Numbered from the stretch's first letter, positions 24,620 through 33,640 are shown. The stretch: DNA of 64,000 nt from Bacillota bacterium (GCA_023426125.1 JAFABI010000054.1:1-64000); one strand, 5' to 3'. Program-made: numbers and translations. Notes: generated by a model from the letters alone, not told the origin.

Positions 24620-25192
24620 TTGGATAATGAAAATAACAATTTAAAGAAATGCGGCTTCTGCGGAATGGAGGTTTCCGTTGGTGCGGGACGATGCCCTTAC
24701 TGCGGCAGCCTTCTTGAGATGAAGGTGGGTGGAGATACCTTTGCAGGTCCTCAGGAATCAAGGGTGCCGGCCCCGGAAAGAGAAACACCTTCCCAGGTCA
24801 ATGAAGGTGAGACAGCGGAGTATAAGCCAGGTTATCAGGCCCAACCGGCGGATAGACCGGCTTTTGAAATTAAACCGGTTTACGGTGCGGGCGACGGCTA
24901 CCGGCAGGATTACAAGCTTCCGCCTTACGGAAGGAGCGGCAGGGAACCTTTGAGCAACGGGCTCAAGGTCTTTTTGACAATCCTGTTTACAGTCATCCCT
25001 GGAATAGGGCAGCTGGCCGGGATCATTACAGCCATTGTGTTTATGAATGCGGAGGACGATGCCGACAGAAAATCCTTTGGAGTCGCGCTGCTGGTGGCAT
25101 CCATCATTTTATTCGTATTGTCCTGCATCGGGTGCTTTGTCCTGACGCTTTTTTTCTCCATTAATCAAAGCTCCGTTTTCTATGGGAATTAA
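24620..25192 (+). CDS. Zinc-ribbon membrane protein
   Basis: A 190-residue protein of unknown function. It has an N-terminal zinc ribbon (CGFCG...CPYCG, about residues 10-30), a Pro/Gln/Tyr-rich linker (about 35-115), and two C-terminal membrane helices (about 117-143 and 155-185) separated by a short acidic loop (NAEDDADRKSFG). The start is a TTG preceded by GGAGG at 7 nt. It is 9 nt upstream of the DUF2085 gene and probably co-transcribed. Similar zinc-ribbon/double-helix proteins are frequent in Firmicutes. Confidence 0.75.
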   Translation: MDNENNNLKKCGFCGMEVSVGAGRCPYCGSLLEMKVGGDTFAGPQESRVPAPERETPSQVNEGETAEYKPGYQAQPADRPAFEIKPVYGAGDGYRQDYKLPPYGRSGREPLSNGLKVFLTILFTVIPGIGQLAGIITAIVFMNAEDDADRKSFGVALLVASIILFVLSCIGCFVLTLFFSINQSSVFYGN

Positions 25193-25200
25193 AGCTACGC

Positions 25201-25869
25201 ATGGATATAATCATTAAAATATTAAACCTGGCAGGGTCGCTGATTTGTCATCAACTCCCTTCAAGGACGATCTATGCGGAAGGCATGCCGCTTCCGCTGT
25301 GTGCCAGGGATACGGGGATTTATCTAGGGGTATTTACAGGAACGCTGTTTATTTTACTGTTCCGCAGATTTCATTGCGACAGGCAGCCCTCACTTCCCTA
25401 TGCAATTGCGCTGTGTCTGCTGATGCTGCCGATGATGGTTGACGGAATTGGCTCATACCTTGGCGCTATTGAAACCAACAATACCGCCAGGATTTTTACC
25501 GGCGTGCTGTTCGGATTGCCGCTGCCGGTTTTCCTGATTCCAGCCGCCAATTTCAAAATCCATGGACAAAATAAAAGCAGGGTTTTGCAAAGCCCTCTGG
25601 AAATTGCCGTATTGGCTGCCGCAGGAATAGCCGTATGCATACCGGTATTGCAGGGAGTGCTGCCCTGGATTTTACCCGCTGCAGTGACCATTTTTTCCAT
25701 GCTTTTTCTAATCGCCCGGATTGTTTTTACATTATTCGCTTTGACAACGCGGGGCAGGGGGAAAGTGATTTATTTGAAGACTGCAGGCGTAACTGCCTGC
25801 ATATTGCTTTTGATGTATATGGTATCGAATTTCATACTGCAGCCATTGAAAGGTATTTTATTGAAGTAG
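25201..25869 (+). CDS. DUF2085 membrane protein
   Basis: A 222-residue protein with five or six membrane helices. The N-terminal signature LICHQLPSRTIYAEGMPLPLCARDTGIYLGVFTG is diagnostic of DUF2085 (CHQ...P.CaRdtGiY). Function is unknown; the conserved Cys/His/Arg set suggests metal or cofactor binding in the membrane. It sits in a tight run with the zinc-ribbon gene before it and the folate gene after it (22-nt gaps or less). Confidence 0.85.
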   Translation: MDIIIKILNLAGSLICHQLPSRTIYAEGMPLPLCARDTGIYLGVFTGTLFILLFRRFHCDRQPSLPYAIALCLLMLPMMVDGIGSYLGAIETNNTARIFTGVLFGLPLPVFLIPAANFKIHGQNKSRVLQSPLEIAVLAAAGIAVCIPVLQGVLPWILPAAVTIFSMLFLIARIVFTLFALTTRGRGKVIYLKTAGVTACILLLMYMVSNFILQPLKGILLK

Positions 25870-25890
25870 TTATCCCAGGGGGGTGATTTT

Positions 25891-26466
25891 TTGCCGGAAA
25901 GCAAAAGCGAAGTGCGGAAAGCGGCTCTGGCAGTACGCAGCGGATTGCCGGAAAATGAAGTGATCTACAAAAGCGGCATTATTTGTGATAAAATAATTAA
26001 AAGCGGCATATTTGCCCGGGCCGGACTGATTTTATGCTATATGGATTTCAGAAATGAAGTAAAAACAGGCGGAATGATAAGGGCAGCCTTATGTGCCGGA
26101 AAGAGAGTCGGACTGCCCCTGGTAAAGAAAAATGGCATGGAGAGGGAACTTCTTGCATATGAAATAAAAGATCCGGATAAGGATGTGCAAAAAGGGACCT
26201 ACGGTATCCTGGAGCCTCTCGGTGATAAATTGCGGAGAGTCGACGCCGGTGAAATAGACCTTGTCATTGTACCCGGAGCCGCATTTGACGTCCACAAGCA
26301 AAGGCTGGGCTATGGAGCGGGCTATTACGACCGGTTTCTTCAAAAGATCCGCCCGGACTGCGTAAAAATGGGAGTTGCTTTTGATATTCAAATCATGGAT
26401 ACAATTCCGGTGGAAACGCATGATATTAAAATGGATATGATTCTAACCGAAAGCCGAATACTATAG
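25891..26466 (+). CDS. 5-formyltetrahydrofolate cyclo-ligase
   Basis: A 191-residue enzyme that converts 5-formyl-THF to 5,10-methenyl-THF with ATP. Seen: the basic N-terminal SEVRKAALAVR, the loop GTYGILEP, and the conserved VPGAAFDVHKQRLGYGAGYYDRFL block that forms the ATP/folate site. The start is a TTG after GGGGGGTGA. Its last three codons and stop (R-I-L-stop) lie within repeat P copy 2, so the repeat may have replaced the original end. The family is well conserved and the call is firm. Confidence 0.93.
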   Translation: MPESKSEVRKAALAVRSGLPENEVIYKSGIICDKIIKSGIFARAGLILCYMDFRNEVKTGGMIRAALCAGKRVGLPLVKKNGMERELLAYEIKDPDKDVQKGTYGILEPLGDKLRRVDAGEIDLVIVPGAAFDVHKQRLGYGAGYYDRFLQKIRPDCVKMGVAFDIQIMDTIPVETHDIKMDMILTESRIL

Positions 26467-26538
26467 GGAAGGGGACACACCCGCTGAGTAACGGGTCGCG
26501 GGATAAAAGTAGGGAATGTCCCCTTTTGAAAATGAAAG
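26454..26538. repeat. Repeat family P, copy 2 (overlaps a gene end)
   Basis: Shares CGAATACTATA, GGGGACACACCCGCTGA, GGGTCGCGGGATAAAA and GGGAATGTCCCCTTTTGAAAA with copy 1. The outer GTCACTTTCA arms are not kept. It supplies the stop codon of the folate gene upstream. Confidence 0.85.
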
Positions 26539-26558
26539 AAATGGAGCAATGAAAGCGA

Positions 26559-27500
26559 ATGAACAAAAAAATAACATTGACCGGCGCCAATATTGTGTTT
26601 TTCATATTCTCCGCGGTATTTATCGTTTACCAGACGGCCTTTACGGTGATCTTCGGGGAAAGCTTCCTGATGGACCATATTTACCTTGTGGTGCTTATCA
26701 ACGAGTTTGTGGTCATCCTTGTGCCGGTTTTGCTTTATGTGCTGATAAAAAAAGCAAATTTCAGGGAAACCTTCCGTTTCAGGAAGCTTGATCCCATTCA
26801 CGGCCTTCTTGTCGCTTTGCTTTCCGTGGCAGCGTATCCTGTTGCAATGATGTTAAACAACATTGTTGTCTACTTCCTGCAATTTGTCGGGGACATACCC
26901 GCTCAACCCATCCCCAGTCCCAGGGATATTCCGGAGCTTTTCGTCGGCCTGTTGGTGGTTGCCGTTTCTCCCGCCGTATGTGAGGAGCTTTTCCACAGAG
27001 GTCTTCTTCTCAGCGCATATGAAAGAAGGGGCTCCATGAAGGCAGTTGTTATTACGGCCCTCTTTTTCGGTATTTTCCATTTTGATATGACCAATTTCCT
27101 GGGGCCGGTATTTCTAGGCTTGCTGATTGGCTATTACGTCGTACGCACCAATTCCATCTTTGCAGGTATGCTGGCCCATTTCCTCAATAACGCCATTTCG
27201 GAAATCCTCCAGTATTTTTTGGCAGACGGGAATATCCCTGAAAAGGTGACAGTTTCTTCTCAGGAGTTGGGCCAAATCATTATTCTTGGTCTGGCGGGCT
27301 TGATACTGACGGGCTTGCTGCTTGTAATTTTTAAAAGAGCTACCGAAGGACGTGCCGTGATCGTTCCTTCCATCAGCAGAATACGGCATGACGCTGTCTC
27401 TATCCTGTCCCATTGGCCCGTGATTTTGATACTGCTTCTTTATGTCGGTTTAATGCTGTTATTCATTATGTCTCTCGTGCTGATGAAATATATTGGATAA
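26559..27500 (+). CDS. CPBP family intramembrane metalloprotease
   Basis: A 313-residue protein with about eight membrane helices. The CPBP (Abi/Rce1-like) motifs are AVCEELFHRG (EExxxR, about residue 142), FGIFHFDM (FxxxH) and the C-terminal HFLNNAISE (HxxxN). These are the catalytic residues of the family, so activity is likely. Substrate unknown; relatives process peptides or act in self-immunity to bacteriocins, but there is no bacteriocin gene nearby. ATG follows GGAGC weakly. Confidence 0.88.
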   Translation: MNKKITLTGANIVFFIFSAVFIVYQTAFTVIFGESFLMDHIYLVVLINEFVVILVPVLLYVLIKKANFRETFRFRKLDPIHGLLVALLSVAAYPVAMMLNNIVVYFLQFVGDIPAQPIPSPRDIPELFVGLLVVAVSPAVCEELFHRGLLLSAYERRGSMKAVVITALFFGIFHFDMTNFLGPVFLGLLIGYYVVRTNSIFAGMLAHFLNNAISEILQYFLADGNIPEKVTVSSQELGQIIILGLAGLILTGLLLVIFKRATEGRAVIVPSISRIRHDAVSILSHWPVILILLLYVGLMLLFIMSLVLMKYIG

Positions 27501-27620
27501 AAAGACACTTCTGCCATGAAATTTTACGGCGTGGGTAAAAAATAGAGTTTGGCCTCATTACTAAAGCTGAGGTGACGGGTATATAATATAAATATAACCC
27601 ATTTCAGAGGTGAAGCAAGT

Positions 27621-28700
27621 TTGGAACCAAACATCGATTTCAGCCTTGTACGTTCGCAGAAACTGCTGCTGATCCCTCAGTTGAAACAGGCATTGGAAAT
27701 ACTCGGCATGAATTCTCAGGAGCTGTTTCATTACGTTGAAGAACAGCTGGAAACCAACCCTTTCCTGGAAAATATTACAGAGGACAGGACCTTTTATTTC
27801 AGTGATTCCGAAGACACCGACGAAGCGCCAACTTCAGAAATGCCGTCAATGATTACCCTGAAGGAGCACCTCCTTCTCCAGCTGAATTCACTCAGCCTCG
27901 ACAAAGTTCAGATGGCCATTGGAGAATATCTGATTGACAACACCGATGAAAACGGATATTTAGACGCCGATGTATGTGAAGTATCCACCTTTTTCAATAT
28001 TTCCGCGGCCAGGGTCGTAAGGGTTTTGAAAATACTTCAGGGCTTTGATCCGCCGGGCATTTGCGCACGCAGCCTGAAGGAGTGTCTCCTCATTCAGCTG
28101 GCGCAAATGGAGAATACCAACAGGGATGCGGTGCTGATTGTTCGGCATTATATCGACAAGCTTGCAGAGAATGATACGGCTGGGGTTGCAGCGGAAGCCG
28201 GCCTGGATGAAGCGCATGTCAAAGAGGCCTTCAGGCTGATCAGAACCCTTGAACCGCGCCCCGGGCGGGAATTCTACAAGGACGAAGAAAACAGGCCTGC
28301 AATTGCCGATGTAATTGTCAGAGAATTGAATGGCAAACATGAAGCACTTTTAAATGAAGAAGCTTTTCCGGAAGTAAATATTATTGAGCGCTTTAGACCG
28401 GAGGACGTGATAAAAAACCATGAAGGTGCCGACAACTTTATAAAGGAAGGTGTGAACAGCGCCGTATGGCTTATAAAGTGCATGGAACAAAGAAAAAATA
28501 TTATTTTGCAGGTTGCAGAAAACATTTTAAGGGAACAGGCCGAGTTTTTCGAGAAAGGGGCTTCCTTCCTCAAAGCCGTCAGCAGCACGCGCCTGGGGGA
28601 AGACATCAATATGCATGAATCCATTCTGTCCCAGGTGCTCCATGGCAAATTCCTGCATTGCAGATGGGGGCTGTTTGAGTTCAAGTACTTTTTTGAGTAA
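27621..28700 (+). pseudogene. rpoN: Truncated RNA polymerase sigma-54 factor lacking the RpoN box
   Basis: A 359-residue sigma-54 homologue against about 440-480 usually. The region I activator segment is good (LVRSQKLLLIPQLKQALEILGMNSQELFHYVEEQLETNPFLE), as is the core-binding part (DENGYLD, FDPPGICARSLKECLLIQL). The helix-turn-helix is degraded (LGEDINMHESILSQVLHGKFLHCRWGLFEFKYFF against the usual HESTVSRA..KY..TP.G pattern). The protein stops one residue later, so the C-terminal domain with the RpoN box (RRTVAKYRE) that reads the -24 element is missing. The next bases encode nothing like it in any frame. It may be a pseudogene or a core-binding inhibitor; the former is likelier. Confidence 0.8.
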
Positions 28701-28712
28701 AAGACGGATGTC

Positions 28713-28750
28713 AAAAAGGCTGACGGCATTATTTGTGCCGGCAGCCTTTA
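28713..28750 (-). terminator. Terminator for the minus-strand hypothetical gene
   Basis: AAAGGCTG.CGGCA / TGCCG.CAGCCTTT hairpin with a T run on the minus strand. It sits between the rpoN remnant and the 103-residue gene. Confidence 0.75.
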
Positions 28751-28776
28751 AAGCAATGTAAACGGATACCCAGTGT

Positions 28777-29088
28777 TCAAAAAGGCCACAAGGGCTTTTG
28801 CGGGCTGCCATGGTCCGCACTCAGATAACCCAGGAGGCCTCTTGAACCAAACCACTGGTTTTCCAGTTCCTTGATTTTTTCTTCGGTATAGTGGTTTATC
28901 TCACCGATCTTTTTGACTTCGTCCGCATAATCACGCAGGGTTTCTATTTCCTTACCGGAAAGGGCTCTCTGGCAATCGTCGGAATTTAGTATGCGATTTA
29001 GCTCGGAGGCATATTCAAAACCGTCATCCATATCTTTCAGAGCTGTTTTGTAAAAATAAACAAGCTTCTCAGGAATTTCTCTTGACAT
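28777..29088 (-). CDS. Hypothetical helical protein
   Basis: A 103-residue protein of unknown function beginning MSREIPEKLVYFYKTALKDM. It is charged and mainly helical (about residues 5-75), with a W and a Gly-rich C-terminus. No known motif was recognised. The start at 29088 is 9 nt from AAGGAAGG. Repeat F copy 2 lies just upstream. It faces the rpoN remnant and ends in a terminator between them. Confidence 0.6.
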   Translation of the reverse strand: MSREIPEKLVYFYKTALKDMDDGFEYASELNRILNSDDCQRALSGKEIETLRDYADEVKKIGEINHYTEEKIKELENQWFGSRGLLGYLSADHGSPQKPLWPF

Positions 29089-29116
29089 TACCATCATCCT
29101 TCCTTGCTTTATTCGG

Positions 29117-29181
29117 GAGCACTGAAAATATTACTTCCGCTTTTTCTGCAAATGCTGGCGCTCCAAGACTGCATTTGCCTG
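29117..29181. repeat. Repeat family F, copy 2
   Basis: AGCACTGAAAATATTACTTCCGC then TTTTCTGCAAATGC...GCATTTGC. It matches the minus strand of copy 1 at 8957-9060. It lies in the gap between two divergent genes. Confidence 0.7.
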
Positions 29182-29281
29182 CTTAGTTTTATTATACAAC
29201 TTTTATCTCAGAATAAACACATTTGGGACAAATTTCATTAAATATATATAACATATAGGGTAAAAGAAAGGAATCCTTTGA

Positions 29282-29416
29282 ATGGGAAAGGCAAAAGCAA
29301 GGCAAAGGCGCATACTGGTCAACTACTGCGGCGAAATGGCCTGTGAGAGGATATTGTTCACACTGGCAAGGCTTTATCTGGAGGAGAGCGGCGGAAGGGA
29401 GAAGCAGGAGGGATAG
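29282..29416 (+). CDS. 44-residue protein upstream of the recombinase
   Basis: MGKAKARQRRILVNYCGEMA and on to GGREKQEG. Basic N-terminus, two cysteines (CGEMAC), one amphipathic helix. It has an AAAGGA ribosome binding site and its stop is 2 nt before the recombinase start codon, so the pair is translationally linked. Tiny Cys-containing ORFs often precede clostridial serine recombinases; a regulatory or directionality role is possible but not shown. Confidence 0.55.
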   Translation: MGKAKARQRRILVNYCGEMACERILFTLARLYLEESGGREKQEG

Positions 29417-29418
29417 CA

Positions 29419-30960
29419 TTGGGGAAATCTGACGTTGCCGGGAAATATGATATCGGCATTTACGTAAGAGAGAGCAGGGACGATAACGAAGAAAACTATG
29501 ATACCATTGAGACACAAAGGGATCTGCTGGTCGACTGTGCCGTAAGGCAAAGCCTCGGGGAAATCCGGGAAATATACATGGACGACAATGTATCGGGGTC
29601 CGCATTTGACAGGCCGGGCTTAAGAAAGCTGAAGGAGGACGTGGAAAAGGGGAGGGTCAACCTTGTTTTGCTCAAGGATCTCTCCAGGCTTGGACGCAAT
29701 AATGCAAAAACATTGCTTTTTCTTGATTACCTGGAGGAGTACGGGGTGAGGATTCTGACCTTTGACGGCAGATACGACAGCCTTAACGACAATGATACCG
29801 TTGGAATCGAGACCTGGGCCAACGAGCGGTATATAAAGGACATTTCGAGAAAAATACGGGCCAGCTTGAAATTCAAGATCAGCAAAGGCGATTATATCGG
29901 CAATGCCCCCTTTGGGTATAGAAAATCCTTAAATGAAAAAAACAGACTGTGCGTTGATGAGGAAGAAGCGGAAACCGTCAGGCTGATTTTCAGGCTGTAC
30001 AGAAAGGGCTATGGTTATTCAAGCATTGCCCGGAGGTTGAACGAAAAGGGCTGCCGGGCTCCGGGAGGCGGCAATACATGGAGCGGTATCGCCGTAAGGA
30101 GGATTACCTGCAATCGGGTATATACGGGAGATACAATCCAGGGCGTCAGTGAAAAGGTAAGCTTTAAAAGCAAAAAAACAAGACGGCTTCCTGCGGCAGA
30201 CTGGACCATCACCGCAAATACGCATGAGGCTGTTGTTTCCAGGGAGGAGTTTTCCGAAGTGCAAAGGCTGCGGGAACTTAGAAAAAAGGTGACGGCCCCT
30301 CACAAGGAAAGGCTTCATATATTCAGGGACCTTCTGGTATGCGGACTATGCGGAAGCCGCCTGTATGCCAGAAGCAAAAAAAACGGGCAGACCTTTTACA
30401 TCTGCAGCAAGTATTATAAATATGGGCGCAAAGCTTGTTCGAGTCATTTTGTCTATGAGCGGCAGCTGCTGGACGCCGTAATGGCGGAGATAAAAAGGCT
30501 TGTCCGGGATCCGTTTGCCGTAGCGGGGTTCAGGCAGCTGGCAGAGCTGGAGGGAATGTTCGGCAACACTCCTGACAGGCTGCCAAAGCTGGAGCAGCAG
30601 CTGAAACAAAAGCTGAAGCAGCAGGAAATACTTTATACGGACAGACTGGAGGAAAGGATCAGCCAGAATCTGTTCGTAAAAATGAACAAACAGCTGGAGG
30701 AACGTATTTCGGTTTTGCGGGGCGAGGTGGAGATACTTGCTTCAAATTCACAGACCGGGCCGGATACAGGCGCTATGATCCGGGAGATTCTGGCGGGACT
30801 GGAAAAAAGCAGGTTTACAAATGAAATGGTAAAATGCCTGGTAAACAGGATTACGGTTTATGACGCGGGCGAGCCTTTGTCCGATATGCATTTAAGACTG
30901 ATAAAGGCCGGAGAGGCTGCGGAGGAAGAAGGAAGGATTGTTATTGATTTCAAAATGTAA
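29419..30960 (+). CDS. Large serine recombinase
   Basis: A 513-residue site-specific recombinase. Order: resolvase catalytic domain (about 10-150) with nucleophile Ser19 in YVRESRD and the active-site block LKDLSRLGRN; recombinase domain (about 165-270, SIARRLNEKG); zinc beta-ribbon (about 295-350) with CGLCG and CSKYYKYGRKAC; coiled-coil (about 380-430). All catalytic parts are intact. The start is TTG after AGGAGGG. It stands alone with no phage genes, like integrases left behind by, or controlling, a small element. Its partner att sites could not be located. Confidence 0.92.
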   Translation: MGKSDVAGKYDIGIYVRESRDDNEENYDTIETQRDLLVDCAVRQSLGEIREIYMDDNVSGSAFDRPGLRKLKEDVEKGRVNLVLLKDLSRLGRNNAKTLLFLDYLEEYGVRILTFDGRYDSLNDNDTVGIETWANERYIKDISRKIRASLKFKISKGDYIGNAPFGYRKSLNEKNRLCVDEEEAETVRLIFRLYRKGYGYSSIARRLNEKGCRAPGGGNTWSGIAVRRITCNRVYTGDTIQGVSEKVSFKSKKTRRLPAADWTITANTHEAVVSREEFSEVQRLRELRKKVTAPHKERLHIFRDLLVCGLCGSRLYARSKKNGQTFYICSKYYKYGRKACSSHFVYERQLLDAVMAEIKRLVRDPFAVAGFRQLAELEGMFGNTPDRLPKLEQQLKQKLKQQEILYTDRLEERISQNLFVKMNKQLEERISVLRGEVEILASNSQTGPDTGAMIREILAGLEKSRFTNEMVKCLVNRITVYDAGEPLSDMHLRLIKAGEAAEEEGRIVIDFKM

Positions 30961-31010
30961 AAGAGGTAGAATGGTCAGTATTACACGGAGTATTCGTGGA
31001 GGGACAAAGG

Positions 31011-31892
31011 ATGAAAAAAGCTTTATTGGTATACAACCCGCAGTCGGGCAGCAGAAATGTCCCGAGAAGGCTGGATTATATTGTCGAGCGGCTTGAGGAG
31101 AACGATATTCTTGTAACGCCGTACCGGATGGGACATCATGGAAACGGGAGAATACTGGAAATTCTGCAGGAGAATAATTATTCGCTGGTTATAGCATCCG
31201 GCGGCGACGGTACGGTGAATTTTATTGTAAACATCATGAACAGGAACAGTATCAAGCTTCCTATCGGGGTGATACCCTCCGGTACCTGCAATGATTTTGC
31301 CAGGAGCCTTAACATTCCCATGGACTTAAAAAGGTGCATCGATATCATAACCGCCGGCAATACCGCGGATGTGGATGCGGGCTTGCTGAACAACGAGTTC
31401 TATTTTTTAAATACCTGCGCGGGGGGGAATTTTGTTGATGTTTCCTACAATACCAGCAGTGAATTCAAAAAGAATTTCGGACCGCTGGCATACTATATAA
31501 AAGCACTGGGCGAGGTGGCAAACATCAGGCCTGTCAGGCTAAAAATAACCACCGATAACGAAGTTGTGGAGGATGAATTCCTGTTTTTCCTGATTTTAAA
31601 CGGCAAGCATGCCGCAGGCTTCTATAATGTCATTAAAGAGGCCGATTTGTCCGACGGCTTCATGGATATCCTCCTTTTGCACAATTGTGCGCCTATCGAG
31701 CTGGCCGGCTTGTTTTTCAAGGTAATGAGCAATGACTTTATCAATGACAGGAACGTTGTGTGGCTGAGGACCAGAAACTGTACCATTGAGGGCAACGGTA
31801 ACTTTGCGCTCAGCGTGGACGGCGAGAGGTGGAACAAGCTGCCCATTACGGTTAATTTTATAAACAAGATTCTCAAAGTGTTTGTGAAATGA
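31011..31892 (+). CDS. Diacylglycerol/lipid kinase family protein (YegS/BmrU-like)
   Basis: A 293-residue soluble kinase of the DAGK_cat family. ATP-binding GGDGTVNF lies at about residue 64, preceded by LLVYNPQSGSRN, and PSGTCNDFARSLNIP follows. The C-terminal beta-sandwich contains DGFMDILLLHNC and SVDGERW. It phosphorylates a lipid, probably diacylglycerol or undecaprenol-type, in membrane lipid recycling. ATG at 31011 is preceded by GGAGGGACAAAGG. It is followed by spoIVA on the same strand. Confidence 0.9.
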   Translation: MKKALLVYNPQSGSRNVPRRLDYIVERLEENDILVTPYRMGHHGNGRILEILQENNYSLVIASGGDGTVNFIVNIMNRNSIKLPIGVIPSGTCNDFARSLNIPMDLKRCIDIITAGNTADVDAGLLNNEFYFLNTCAGGNFVDVSYNTSSEFKKNFGPLAYYIKALGEVANIRPVRLKITTDNEVVEDEFLFFLILNGKHAAGFYNVIKEADLSDGFMDILLLHNCAPIELAGLFFKVMSNDFINDRNVVWLRTRNCTIEGNGNFALSVDGERWNKLPITVNFINKILKVFVK

Positions 31893-31920
31893 TATGGCTT
31901 TGATCCCCGGGATTTTTTTG

Positions 31921-31948
31921 TAATAATAACACAATTCGGACATATATT
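31921..31948 (+). promoter_or_regulatory. Possible sigma-E promoter of spoIVA
   Basis: TAATAAT (31921-31927), 13 nt, CATATATT (31941-31948), near the sigma-E consensus (one mismatch in each half), as expected for a mother-cell coat gene. The spacing is one short, so it is only a candidate. Confidence 0.4.
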
Positions 31949-32020
31949 TATAGTGGGAATCAGCTTATCCCTGATATCCCTTAACAAGCCTTGCGTTATT
32001 ATTATAAGGGGGGTTAACGG

Positions 32021-33499
32021 GTGGAAAGATACAATATATATCAACAGATCGCTGAAAGGACACAGGGGGATATTTACATCGGTGTCGTAGGTCCTGTGAG
32101 GACTGGTAAATCTACCTTTATAAAAAGATTTATGGACTTACTGGTAATCCCCAATATTGAAAATATGTACAGCCGCGAAAGGGCAAAGGACGAACTGCCG
32201 CAAAGCGCCACCGGCAGGACGATCATGACGACGGAGCCGAAATTTGTTCCCAACGAGGCGATAGAAATTATACTGGATGAGACGCTCAAACTCAAGGTTA
32301 GACTTGTGGATTGTGTCGGATATCTTGTCAAGGGTGCCCTGGGCTATTTTGAAAACAACGCTCCCAGGATGGTCTCCACACCATGGTATGACTATCAGAT
32401 CCCCTTCGAGCAAGCCGCCGAGCTGGGGACCAGGAAGGTGATCAACGACCATTCCACCATCGGCCTGGTAATCACAACGGACGGGAGCATTACCGATATT
32501 GCAAGGGAGGACTATATTGAAGCGGAAAGACGCGTGATCAATGAGCTTAAAGACATCAACAAGCCCTTTGTCATCCTGGTTAATTCGGTTCAGCCGGAAA
32601 GCAATGAAGCCCAGGGACTGAAAGATGAACTGGAAGAAAAGTATTCGGTCCCTGTAATGTGTGTAAATTGCGCTCAAATGAGGGGTGAGGATATCAGCGG
32701 AATCATGGAAAAAATCCTCTATGAGTTCCCTGTTTGTGAAATCGGTATTAACATACCCGGATGGGTGGAAACGCTGGACGAGGACCACTGGCTGAAAGCG
32801 GATATGCTCAAATCGATCCGGGACAGCTTCAAAGGGGTATATAACATCAGGGAAGCCAGCAATTCCATGAATAATTTTGCAAACTATGATTTTATAGAAA
32901 ATGTAAAAATGAATGAAATCAATGCGGGCACAGGCAATATCCAGATGGAAATCAATGCGGCCAACGGACTGTTCTACAAGGTTCTCAGCAATGAAACCGG
33001 TCTGGAAATCGAAGGCGAGCACAACCTCATCGGTCTTATGAAAGACCTGGCAAAAATCAAAAGAGAATACGAAAGGGTGGAATTTGCCCTGCATGAAGTC
33101 AAAGTCAAGGGATATGGCGTGGTAACGCCCCAAATGGATGAAATGACGCTGGATGAGCCCGAGATTATCAAACAGGGCAACAGGTTCGGCGTCAAACTGC
33201 GGGCCAGCGCACCTTCCGTCCACATGATCAGGGCCGATATAGAAACGGAAATTGCTCCTCTGGTGGGAACGGAGAAGCAATCCGAAGAACTGGTGAATTA
33301 CCTGCTGAAGGAATTTGAAAATGAACCCGGGAAGATCTGGCAGTCCAACATTTTCGGCAAATCCCTTCATGAACTGGTGAGTGAAGGACTCCACAACAAG
33401 CTGAACAGGATGCCGGAAGACGCGCAGCTGAAGCTGCAGGAAACCCTTCAGAGGATCATAAACGAAGGCAGCGGCGGTCTCATCTGCATCATCTTATAA
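32021..33499 (+). CDS. spoIVA: Stage IV sporulation protein A (spore coat ATPase)
   Basis: A 492-residue ATPase that polymerises on the forespore surface and forms the base of the spore coat. Walker A GPVRTGKST is at residues 24-32; the N-terminal MERYNIYQQIAERTQGDIYIG and C-terminal GGLICIIL are diagnostic. Length equals the family standard. The start is GTG after AAGGGGGG. Made in the mother cell under sigma-E in known spore formers. It proves that the organism belongs to a sporulating lineage. Confidence 0.97.
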   Translation: MERYNIYQQIAERTQGDIYIGVVGPVRTGKSTFIKRFMDLLVIPNIENMYSRERAKDELPQSATGRTIMTTEPKFVPNEAIEIILDETLKLKVRLVDCVGYLVKGALGYFENNAPRMVSTPWYDYQIPFEQAAELGTRKVINDHSTIGLVITTDGSITDIAREDYIEAERRVINELKDINKPFVILVNSVQPESNEAQGLKDELEEKYSVPVMCVNCAQMRGEDISGIMEKILYEFPVCEIGINIPGWVETLDEDHWLKADMLKSIRDSFKGVYNIREASNSMNNFANYDFIENVKMNEINAGTGNIQMEINAANGLFYKVLSNETGLEIEGEHNLIGLMKDLAKIKREYERVEFALHEVKVKGYGVVTPQMDEMTLDEPEIIKQGNRFGVKLRASAPSVHMIRADIETEIAPLVGTEKQSEELVNYLLKEFENEPGKIWQSNIFGKSLHELVSEGLHNKLNRMPEDAQLKLQETLQRIINEGSGGLICIIL

Positions 33500-33509
33500 G
33501 AATACGACT

Positions 33510-33550
33510 TAAGCCGGCCGGAGGTCCAAAAAACCCCGGCTTTATTTTTT
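33510..33550 (+). terminator. spoIVA terminator
   Basis: AAGCCGG ... CCGGCTT arms followed by TATTTTTT. Confidence 0.7.
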
Positions 33551-33640
33551 ACTACAGCATCAATTTTATTTTTCCAGAGGTCTTGCAGAAATAATTGCGA
33601 ACGCTTCAACGCGTTATTTTTGCTTAATAAGCTGCAAAGT
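33550..33640. repeat. MITE-like element, copy B (decayed)
   Basis: Starts TACTACAGCATCAATT and keeps the inner CTTGCAGAAATAAT...CGCGTTATTTTTGC arms. The right terminal arm is lost. It abuts the spoIVA terminator. Confidence 0.65.

Noticed and set aside
24513..24788. Minus-strand frame across repeat P copy 1
   Set aside because: It exists only because the repeat is open; no start signal and it is antisense to the zinc-ribbon gene.
28690..30990. Skin-like element that would excise to restore rpoN within this window
   Set aside because: No RpoN C-terminal sequence follows the recombinase before the lipid kinase gene; kept only as a hypothesis for a larger rearrangement.
32138..33394. 418-codon frame antisense to spoIVA
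   Set aside because: It is the shadow of a well-conserved gene; composition is rich in H, F and Q with no motif.
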